DNA of 64,000 nt, from positions 2,600,022 to 2,664,021 of the forward strand of contig CM041202.1 in the NCBI GenBank assembly GCA_023078555.1. The letters are read 5' to 3'. Position 1 is the first letter of the stretch; the number at the start of each line of letters is the position of its first letter. The translations under genes were made by a program, and so were the position numbers. The stretch comes from Ulva prolifera. Its lineage: Eukaryota > Chlorophyta > Ulvophyceae > Ulvales > Ulvaceae. Of this stretch, positions 10,101 through 20,800 are shown one piece after another. The notes below the pieces were generated by a model. It made no database searches. It was not told the origin of the DNA and saw only the letters and a program-made list of their open reading frames with translations.

Positions 10101-12571
10101 TGTAGTAGCACCAGTCTCAGACGCAAACTCTGAAGGTAAACGAATGTGGTTGTTTTAGTGCAGGGGCTTCGAGCGTGTGCGATCGGGTGTGCTCAATGCT
10201 CGGAGTATTTGAAGCGCGGAAGGCCAATCGCGAGTTCGAACCATGTGCAGCTCACTTAGGCGGCCGCAGCCGCGCATAGAGCATACCACAAGTACTCCGA
10301 TTGCCACGTCGACAGCAGAGTCAACAAGGCACTGTCGATAAACGACATCAAGTCACGTTTTCACAAGCCATGTTTTTCCTCGAGCGGAATCCAAGCCTGG
10401 AAAGGACTCGAAGTAACGTAACCGAGAAAGTATGCGGATGCCGATACATCGCGATGGTTGGTGGCAAAGTGGATGCGCAGTGCATTGCGCACGTGAATGC
10501 ATGCATGGTTGAGCCTCGATCGGCGATCAGCTGCGCTTGGCCAAGCTTGGCCATATGTTAGCTGCATGTGTATGCATATCATCAGCACTGCCACTCTCCA
10601 GGCACCTGCTTGACGTGCCAGCATATGCATGCGACAGTAGCTCTCTCGTGGCAACACCTAGCTGCATGCATGGCAGTGCCGCTGTCTCCGTAGCACACAT
10701 CTTCGCTGCACGCTGAAATTTACGAACAAATTGCCCATGATCATGTACACTTCGGTCTGCTAGTTGATGACCCGCATCTTCTCTGTATGCAGCAATCCTG
10801 CAGCGGCTCGTCTAAGCCTGGCAATGTTTGTGATGGGAGGTGCCCTGCGCCACGTATGTGCATAGCCAGAACACCAGCACAAGCGTGAGCATGCGCTTGA
10901 TGACGCCACAACGCGGCGTCGCTGACGCATGGCCCTGCACATGCCAGGACAACGCGTTGCACCGCCTTGTACTGGCATTATGATATGCTGCCCAGGATAC
11001 GGCCACGCACCCTGAACCCAAACCTGCCAGGTGAAATGTAGCCAGCGAACAGCATCAGAAAGCTGCGGCTTGTAAGCGCATGCTTGAGAGAAGCTCAAGG
11101 AGCAGTTGAATTCTGCTGTACATGTGCACATGCGCGGGCCTGCAGCTGGGGACGTACACGTTGGCACGGCATCGCGGTGATGCACTGCTGGGCCGGGGAA
11201 GCTTTAAACAGAGCCTCTTGCCGACAGAATCCCCAGCTTCGATTGCAGTGCTCAATCAGCATCGCATGCACGTCGCGATGTGCATGGAATGCTGTACTGT
11301 AGGCACTCGCGAAGGTCAACAAGCAACAGCGCTCTCAACGGGCTTGCTGTGGACCTCAAGCCGACTACAACATGGCCTGTGCCTCCAGCAGGGTCCACCA
11401 ATCATGACACATGGATCGGCCTTGACCAGTGCCGATCGCGACGTCGATTTGCAAACAGCTGAAACGCCACAAGCTCTTCGTGCCCAGGGCATATGCTCAA
11501 CACGGCCAAGCTGAACTCCAGCGCAGTGCCACAACAAAGAATGTTCGTACATGGGCCAGGATGGTGGCTATGGCTGCGTCTTATGAATTGCTTCGACAAT
11601 GACAACGCCCAATTGTGTTCGAGCTTTGAACAGCGCGCGTTTACTCGCGCATCCAGGGCAAAGCCAGTAGCATCCAGCGTACCTCCTACTGTTAATTCGT
11701 TTGACAAATCGGGCCGTCATGGACGAGTTGAGGCACGTACCGTCGTGATCTAAATCAGGACATCCGTGGGCGCTTTGCCCCGTACTTCGAAGGGTTCGCT
11801 AGACAGAAGCAGTGGGCATTGGACCACTGGTAGTGTAGTCTCCGATATGTAAGCTAGTGTGCTGAGGGACTACGTTGAGCAGTTCGCAGGTCAACCAGGA
11901 CTGGCAGCGGCACGAGAAGAATCGCGCGTCCATGCATATCAGAGACTCCCACGCTGCACCTGCACATCTGCACGTCGCCTGAGCAGCCATGAAACGTTTG
12001 AAGACACAGCTACACTGATCATAGACAGCTTGGCTGGCACAAGAATATGCGTCCCTACTCAGAATCTGCGCGATCGGCAGACGTTATCAGCCTGACCACT
12101 TGAACCCGGGAGCTTTGGAGGCCGGTGGGATTGCGCAAAAGGAAATTAATTAGAAAATTCACGATTTATAACGCATGTGGGCCAATGTTAGTTAGAGGTG
12201 TACGCCAGATTTTCGTTCGCTGCGTTTCTGTTGCCTGAGCCTGCAGGAAACACTCTGAATGTCGGCTCCAATATTTCGGAAGTCTGACTGAGCTAATTGG
12301 ACAGGGCCGCCTCCGGGGTGTGGAAGAATGACGGACAATGCACCACTATCAAAACAAGATGCGAATGGCGCCGGTGATGCTGGCTTGAAAGGTTTCCCTC
12401 TGCCAATAACCCATGGGACTCAGTGGCCACTGAATTTGTAAGTATGAATTGTCGCATAACCTGGCGTTATTGCGGGGTTGCTGCGATCGGGGGGACTTTG
12501 AAGGTTGGTGTCGCAGGACACTTCCCGGCCTCACTGGCATGTGGCGCAAATGAAGGAACCGTAAGCCCGGC
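7187..12571. other. Long gene-poor region
   Basis: About 5.4 kb in which I recognise no protein. Open frames are short, overlap on both strands and lack compositional support. Minus-strand frames between 7528 and 8222 might be decayed retroelement gag/pol, given the endonuclease-like fragment just upstream, but no catalytic motif is visible. The 41-bp tandem repeat at 7412-7530 is the only clear structure. Confidence 0.4.
7412..7530 (+). repeat. 41-bp tandem repeat, three copies
   Basis: Copies begin at 7412, 7453 and 7494, each with GGATAATCGAAACAGAACTT followed by TGTTG and an ATGAGC(A/G)TCT block. Copies differ by only a few substitutions. The period is exactly 41 bases. Confidence 0.9.
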
Positions 12572-12760
12572 ATGAGTTGCATTCAAGCTGCTTATAATAC
12601 CATTGATTCTGTTCATGCAGCGAGAAATGGAGCTTCGTCACCCTCGGAGCCAATGTGGTCGTTCCCAGAGCATGCCATGCTCGCAGGAGCTGGCGCCGTG
12701 ACATTCAGTGATTTCCTTCCACAAGTGCCTCAGCCTTTCGCCTTGCAAGATGAGGTTGAC
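12572..12760 (+). CDS. Candidate first exon of the NB-ARC-TPR gene
   Basis: The NB-ARC gene has no in-frame ATG before its P-loop exon, so an upstream exon is required. This ATG-started frame of 63 codons ends at GAC before GTGCGCTCC, the favoured donor type here, in phase 0. That matches the phase 0 acceptor at 13573. The peptide (start MSCIQAAYNTIDS) matches no effector domain I know such as TIR, CARD or death domain. Other exons may lie in 12761-13572. This is an inference from phase and donor style only. Confidence 0.28.
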
Positions 12761-13572
12761 GTGCGCTCCACGATCTACCGAATGCCATGTTGGCCGGGAG
12801 TGCATTGCCCTGCCCGCTTCAGCTGCAGCACTGCCCAGGGGTGGATGCTGGTCCAGAAGCAGAATTGCGACAGAGAAGAACCGCTCTGCGAAATGTGATT
12901 CATTCGAGATTCGTAGTCCTGTCGCGGTCGCGGGTCGTCTCCGCCTTTGGACCTGTGAACAGTACTACTGGCTCCCTTCCAAGCTGTCTATTGTGTTAAC
13001 CTGCAAGAAGTAAAAGAATTGACACCGGCACCGATGGCCTTGATATAATCCTCATTGCTTTATGTGTGCGTCATCTGTATTGTCAGGTCGCTGGCTTTCG
13101 CATAGGATACCATACCTGATCGACACTCATGCACGTTATGCAGCAAGCAATGCTGACGCTTTTGCAGCAACTTCCACACACTATACGAAGAAAGGTTGCT
13201 GTCTCTGTTTGAGCCATGCATGTGTGCTTGCTCAAATAGCGCTATGTGCTCTCAGCTCGCCCTTTTGGCATCGCATCTGTGGATCGACTCGGCCCAGTCA
13301 ATCACTGCTTCACATTTGACATAGCCAGCCCCACTCCTACCACTCTGTACCTGCCATACTCTTCTGTCCCGGTGCCCGTGTCAGCTTTCTAGCCACTCCA
13401 GAGAGTGTCCCTTCACCCGGGGGGGCGTTTCTGTTTTGCTGAGGCCGCTAGCTCCGCCATCTCCCAGCACTCGCCACTGCAACCCATCACAGTGGATCCC
13501 CAGCCCACATGTGATAATTTTAGGGCGTTCCAAGAGACCGAAACACAGTCTGTCAGCCGACTGTGTGTGCAG

Positions 13573-14111
13573 GGAGCGAGGAGTGCCATCTTCACCGAGG
13601 CGTTTCTTGCGGCGGACTCGTCCGTCGGGCTGATCGTCGGACCCCAGGCATGTGGCAAGTCCGTCGTGGCGGCACAGCTCGCGAGGGACCCGCAGGTCCA
13701 GGTGTGCCTCCCCTGCCTCCCCCCAGGCCACATCCGGCCTGCATTCACCCGGAATCGCTCGCACAGGCCGAGGAGTATTCATACTGATACTCTTCGCCCC
13801 TTCGCCATGTGGGCAGCCGATGGGAGGCAATGCCGCAGAACTGTGGCACATTTCAAACCATCTATCCACTCTCTTTGCATGCCATGGCAGGTCTCATGAT
13901 CGATGACCCATGCTTGCCGCTCTTCAATCGGGGTCTAACGGACGCTTTGCGCGCTTGGTCAGAAGTGCCGGTAGTCTGGAGCAGTCATGGCCATGGCATG
14001 CTGTGCTGCCACATACCACATCATGCCTGTCACCACACACAGCATGAGTCATGTATTGATCATCTCCAGGCAATCCTGCATGCTCCTGATCACCGTCGGT
14101 GGCGTGTCGCG

Positions 14112-14146
<35 letters not shown>

Positions 14147-14812
14147 GCACAGGCTGGCCTTAGCGACCCTTTGCCGTTCTGCGGGGCTGTGCCCTAGCGG
14201 CTATTCCTGCTGACACTGCTCGCCACACAGATCAGGGGGCTGACTCTGGCCACAGCGGCTGCAGAGGAGGGGTGGGTGGGTAGCGAGACCTGCGGCGGGG
14301 CTGGCCCGCACAGCTCTTTTTAGACCAGCTGCCCGCCTGCTACCCTCATCGGCGCATGCATGCGGGCGGCGGGACCACAGCAGGCCTCCCACAGCATCGG
14401 CGGCAGTGGCACCCCCAGGCCACAGCAGGAGGCCATGGCCCCCGGCGGCGCTAGCGGCTCCGTGCCATGCCTGCTTTGGCAGCCAAGCGCATCCCGGCCG
14501 CTCCTGTGGAGACGCACTCAGACTCGCCTGTGTGGTGTGCATGGATAGCATGCATGCACGCGTGCGCCCGCACCGTGTCATGGTGAGCGTGGATCGCAGC
14601 AGCTGTGCAAGGCAGACCCGGGGCGCGGAGTGCAGGATCTGTATCCGGACGGCATCATGTGGGTGCACTGCGGCGCGGCCGCGACGGCGTGGGCCGTGCT
14701 GCGGCAGCTGTGGCAGATCGTGCGGCGTGTGCGGCTGAGCTCCGGCGCGCAGCCAGTACAATGGCTGAATGACCCTGCACAGTGCGCGCCCTTTTCCCCT
14801 GTAGCCGTGCTT

Positions 14813-14845
<33 letters not shown>

Positions 14846-17800
14846 ACCTGTTGCTGGCGCGCCATGTCTGCGCTGGTGAATGATTGACGAACTAACTCAG
14901 CCGCTGGGCAATCACCGACAACGAGTTCCGCAGATGCTGGACCCACTGTTTTGTGCATTGGTGCGTGTTCAAGCTCCCGCAGATTTGCTGTGGCCTCCAG
15001 TCCTCTGAGCCAGCGCCGGATGTGCAGACCTGTTCTGTGTTGTCGACAACGTTCGCAGGGATGCCGGTGCCAGATAATGCAAGCCCCTCGTTATGCGTCG
15101 ATACAGTTGCAGCGTGAGAGCCGCAGACCACATGCATGCATTGGAAAGGGTTCGGCGGATCACAGCTTCGTTGTGCGCCTCTGCACCAGCAACCTGCAGT
15201 GATTCGTGTTGTTTCAAGCCGCACGAGTACGGATGGCCCGCAATGACGATGTGGCCGCCCCGCACGGTGCGCTGTCCAAGCAGCCCTCCATTCAATCAGC
15301 CCCTGGACGCATGTGCGGCATGCGTGTGTCTGTGCGTGCAGCACGGAGGCGAGCCTGTCGTACGAGCTCGTGCGGCAGCTGGCGTGCAAGCGCACGCTGC
15401 TCGTGCTGGACGACGTGCGCGACGCGCGCGCCGTGCGCGCCTGCAACCCCCTCGGCCCGCACCTCCTCTGCACCACCTTCGAGGGCAGCATCGCGAAGCG
15501 GCTGCAGACGGCGGTGTCCTCCGTCGGCGTGCGCTCGTACGAGATGCGCGTGCTGTCGCTGGCCAACATGCGCATGCTCCTCAACGCCCACTTCTCCTTC
15601 CAGGTGCTCCCCCCCCAACCCCTGTCTATGCGGGCTCTGTGGTGAGTGCTACGCAGGGTAAGCGAGCGCGCTGAACTCTGCGCGGCGTTCTGCTCGAGTT
15701 CTGTGGCAGGCCGGCGCGGGCGCTTCTGCCTTTGCGTGCGGCCGTGCAACGGCCCGCGCCGCTGTCCAATCATGCCACCGGCGCAGTGGTTCTGTCCCGC
15801 TGCGTTCTGATGGCGGGATTCCCTATCACATCTTCCCACGTTCAGCCCTCCCCGTCACATCCCGGCGCCTGATGCCACTCGGCTGTGACTGTTGGCATGG
15901 CAGTTATGGACAGTATGCATGGCAGAGCACGAATATAGACTACAAAGCGTTGTCCATATACCCATGGAACGAAGGTGGTGGTGGCGGCGCAGGAGGTGGA
16001 TGCGGCACTGCTGGAGTCGCTGCTGGCGATGATTGGCCGCCTGCCGCTCGAGCTCGTGCTCGTGTCGTTCCTCTTCCAGGTCGTCAAGGCATACGTCGCG
16101 TTTGACAACAAGACGCTGCTCGGCGCCGTCATGAAGCGCCTGCATGCCTCGCACCGCACCCTCCAGGTGCGGCCCCCACACCACTTTGCGTTTCAAGGCT
16201 TTGTAGTGTGCTGGGGAGATCTGCCATGCAATGGTCCGAGCTCTTGCACTGTGTTCCCGCACATCACTGCCCGCTGCCCCGCGGACGCTCATCGGCCGAT
16301 GTAGCGGGGGCTGGAGTGATAAGCGATTATCGGAAGGCTGAATGAATTTCGCGATCGCTTAGCAAGCTATAAGATGTCGCGTGAATTAATTTTTTCCTCG
16401 CTTCGCTCGCCACAACAAGGGTGTCATAATTAGGTTTTATAGCTTAATTCGGACTTGAATTTCAATTTTATCGCTTATAAGCGATTTATCGATGAAATTA
16501 TAACCACTGGCGAGGGATATCGTCCGGAGACCCAGCATCGCGTTGCCACGCATGTAGCTGAATGCATCGTGGATGGCAGAGATGCAGTCATATCTAAGCT
16601 TTTTGGGCACCTGCCCGTGCCTCGCCGCCGCAGTGAGCGTTTTCCAGATCCTGGAAAACTGGAGTTTGCCGGACCCCCCCGCTTCCTCCCCTTGCCCGAC
16701 GTGTTGGTGTTCTGTCTGCCGTGCACGCGCTGTGGCGCCCGCCGTCGAGGAGTGTAGGTGGCCAGGGGCTGGGCCTGAGGCGTGTGGCGGTGCGTGCAGG
16801 GGCAGCTGCACAACGAGAACGGCGTGCAGCACCTGTCGCAGAGCCACCTGTACTGCTGGCGCACGCTCGCCGTCACGCTCGAGCTCTTCCCGTCCATGTA
16901 CCGCAAGTGCATGTTCCAGCTCGCACTCGTGCCGGCGGGCACGATGATGTCCCAGCAGCTCCTCACGGTGCGACCCCCCCCCTCCCCCCCCCCCCCTCCG
17001 GCTTTGCGCGCCCGTTTGGCGCTGCCGCAGCAGATGTGGTGCAGGGGGTGGCCGCTGCAGGGCAGCTCCTTGCAGCTGGATGCACCCTGAGATGCTGTTT
17101 ACAGTGTGCCACAGCTGTATTCTATACTCAGGCGCCTGCGCTACATGGGCGCATGCATGCGCCCCCACCTCTACACATGCGGCACGTGTCCCTTTTGCCG
17201 CGAGCGGGAGGAGCGCAGCCGATTGCCTTACGCGGTCTCCAGATACTGCAGATCTTCCTGGAGGTCCAGGCTGCCTGCCTTGCCGCCTCGTGAGCCCGGG
17301 AAGGCACCTGTCGCGGTGTCGTCAACAGGGCCAGCATGCATGCGGCCCATGCGTGTGACTGCTGCGGCGCCGTGCAGGAGCTCTGGGGCCTGGCGCCGTC
17401 GGACACGCTGAGTGTGATACAGATGTTTGCGTCGGTGTCGATGCTGGTGCCCGTGCCGTGCCCGCAGGGCGCGCGCTGGCACGTGGCAAACCTTGCACAG
17501 GTGCGCCCCTAAGCCAACTCTTCCCGTCCTTTCTCCTCTGCCTCCTGCATTGTGCCCCAATCTGATGTGAGATAAAGCCACCCCCTCATCATTCATGCTG
17601 GTGTGTTGCAATGTCAAATACCTCTCAGTAAGTATGCTGATTGGGTATCCCCGGCAATCAAACCTGGAACCCCATCGCCGGTGGACGTTTTTGGTGGATT
17701 TTCCCCCACCCAACTGCCCTGCCACTGCAGGACTACATGGTGTACTGGGCGAAGCTGTCGGGTAAGGGCGCCGACATCGGGCGGCTGCAGCGGTGGCTAC

Positions 17801-20800
17801 TCGGGGACCCCGCCCGCGCCGCCCGCATCTGCAACCCCTTCTGCGAGACCGACCACACGCTGCTGCTGCGCTCCCCCTCGGCCGCCGCCGAGGCGGTGCG
17901 GCTCACCACCTCCGCCTCCAACATCAACGTCGACACGACGTTCGCGGCCGCGGTGCGGCGCGTGCTCGCGGCGCCGGCGGCGGCCGCCGGCACGGCCGCG
18001 CGGCAGACCGCGGGCGTCGTGCTTGCGCTCTCGACCGCCGCGTTCGACCTCCGCATGTACGAGCAGGCGCTCACGCTGCTGCGCCGCGCGGCGGACGAGT
18101 TTGCGGCGGCGGGGCTGCCGGCCGACGGCGCGCGGCTGCTGCACAGCCAGCTGCGCTTCGCGCAGGCGCAGGCGCTGCTCGCACTCGGCCGGCCGGCCGA
18201 TGCGATGCGGGAGCTCGAGAGCGTGCTGAAGGACGCCCAGGTGTGCCTCCAGTGTCTGCAGGCGTCACCGATGCCCACCCGTGCCTCCATTCTGTCGCTT
18301 GGGGGAGAGTCCTGAGGAGGTCCCGGCATGCCTCCAGCCCCCTCTTGATTGCCCCTCCATGCACATGACGACGTCACATGGTCGTACGTCATTGCGCGTC
18401 GCCAGTCTATCTGCGTCGATGAGCGGCGCCGGCGAACGCTGTCGGAAGGGACGTGCGCCTGTTGCATTCACCACCTGCCCCCCTCACGCAGCCACACTGG
18501 AAGCACGGATGCGGGAGTCATCATCTGTCCTGCGTGCTGGTCACCAATGAGGCCAAGCGCGGCCACACCATCCTGCGCTCCAGGACTCTCAACGCATTGC
18601 GTGTTGTCTACACGGGGTAGTGTGCCAGTGATGCAGGACGGTTCTCGGCGGTTGTTCCCACTGCCTTGTAGCATGCCGTGGTGCTCTGTCATGCATTATG
18701 CCGTGGTGCTCTGTCATGCATTATGCCGTGGTGCTCTGCCTTGTAGCATGCCGTGGTGCTCTGTCATGCACTGCCCCGCTGGCAACGGCGTTCGTGACTG
18801 GTTCTTCGGTGCAGGACGGCCGGCAGTACGCGCCGTACGTGCAGCAGCAGCTGGTGGCGGCGCTGCAGGCGGGCGCGTACGCGACCGCCGACGCCGGCCT
18901 CGCCCTCTCCCTTGCCACCGTGCGCAGCCAGATGGCCCTCGAGCAGCACGGCCACGGCGTCCACCACGCCGCCGCCCTCGGCGACCTCGTCAACGCGCAG
19001 CTCTACAAGTGCGAGAAGCCCGCAGCCATCAAGCAGGTGCGCGGGTCCTGCGCGTGCTGCGCGTGCTGTGCGTGCTGTGCTGTGAGGACGGAATCGGAGA
19101 GGCAGGTAGCACCGCAGGAACAGCGAACGACACTCAAGAGCAGGGTCACGGTGTCAGCGGCACACACTCTCAGGAGCCGCAGCTAGCATTTCATTCATGT
19201 GCTGTGTGGTTGTGCTGGCTGGTCGGTCGCGCCTCCATGCACTGTGGGAACTGCCAAACACTGCAGTGGCCGGGACCATGCCACAGCCTGCAGGGCTCAC
19301 AAAAGAGGGTCTCAGCCACAGTGGTGCCTGCAGAGCTGCCTGCCTCTGTGAATCGTGTCCTTGTGCCGTAGCCACATTACCATCCACATGGCCACGTAGC
19401 CACCTACCTGCCCCTGCACCCTGTTGTGTGGTCCTGCCGGTGCCTAGCTTCCCAACCACATGATCCCTCTATCCTGACATCTCCCCTTGTGGGCATCCCT
19501 ACAACAGAACCCCTCATTGTGTGTCCTGTTTGCACTGAGAAGATAGAGAGGCAGATATCACTGTGCTGAGAGTGCAGGATATGATACTGAGTGTGCAGGA
19601 TGTGATACTGTATGGCCCGCAATGGAATGGCCAGTCCTGAAGTACAGTGTGCAAACGTGCATGCATTGCACATCGGAATTTCACACTGCTGGGGTGACTG
19701 CATTGCAGCCTGGGCTCTAGACCACCTGAGATTCCCCATGGGCCCCACTAAAGTGCATCCATGGCCTGTTACCTTCCAGCCATGAATTCCTGAGTCAGCT
19801 GCTGACTGGTGCACATGGTGAGAAGATAATGCAAGTGCCGGTCATCTGTGCACAGCAGATCATCTTTTTTCATCATATGGCACCTGCCTGCTGCCTCCTG
19901 CCTCCCAGTTGCGCAACAGCTGCAGCTGGCAAGAAAGCACAGGATGAAAACAGATGACCTGCTGTGCACACATGTTCTGGATTGTCATCTGTTGAACATC
20001 TGCACCAACCCCAGTCACCCATGTTCCCCCGTGGCTGTGCAGCACTACTAGATATGCTGTGTTACAAAGGAAAAAGCCGGAGGGGCCGGCAGCACCGCCA
20101 GGACCAAGAGGGAGAGCACGAGAAACGCAATGCGCACGTAGCAGGAGAGCAACAGCCAACACCAAGGCACAACAAGCACCCACACACCCCCACACTCCTA
20201 CACACTACCACACGAACCAACCCCTAGATATGCTGTGTCAGTCAGGCACATCGACCGCGATTCCCGCCCCCCATCACGGCTCTGATTCACCGTGATTTAC
20301 ATCCCAACTCTTCCCCTCCCAACCACCCTCCCCCCAGACACATGAACTGTCAAGGTGCCAAGTTCCAGAACGTGAAGCCTCGCGTGAGCGGGCAGTGCTC
20401 CGTCGACGCAGTCGTGAGGTGCCACTGCCTGCGCCGCTACCCGCCTCTCCGACTGTGTCTTGCAACACATCATCCCCCACCCCGCCGCCGCTGGGCCACT
20501 CGGACCCCCAGTGACCCCACCCCGCCAAAAACTCACCACAGTGTGGCTACTGAACTGTATGCATGTGCGCCACCTGTGCACATGCGGCGGGGCGTGCGCA
20601 GCGTGTGTCGGTCCTCAATCACGCGGCGGGTGCGCATGCAGACGATCAAGGTCGCGCGGCAGACGCTGCAGCAGTGCAGCCGCCACTTCACGCTGCTGCA
20701 CCTCAACCTCGAGCGCGTCGTCATCTCCTACTACCTCTACATCGGCCGCGTCTCGGACGTCGAGACCAAGATGTGCAAGCTCTACCTCCAGATCCAGCAG

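Noticed and set aside
10190-10260. GAGTTCGAACC, resembling a tRNA B box
   Set aside because: No A box, no foldable acceptor or anticodon stems and no T-run terminator in the right place.
14112-14144. Poly-C tracts as assembly gap fillers
   Set aside because: Similar but not identical lengths and consistent strand relative to genes suggest real homopolymers, though their exact length is unreliable.
13809-14213. 134-codon plus frame after the P-loop exon
   Set aside because: It lies in the intron required to join the P-loop exon to the YPDGIMWV exon and runs into the poly-C tract.
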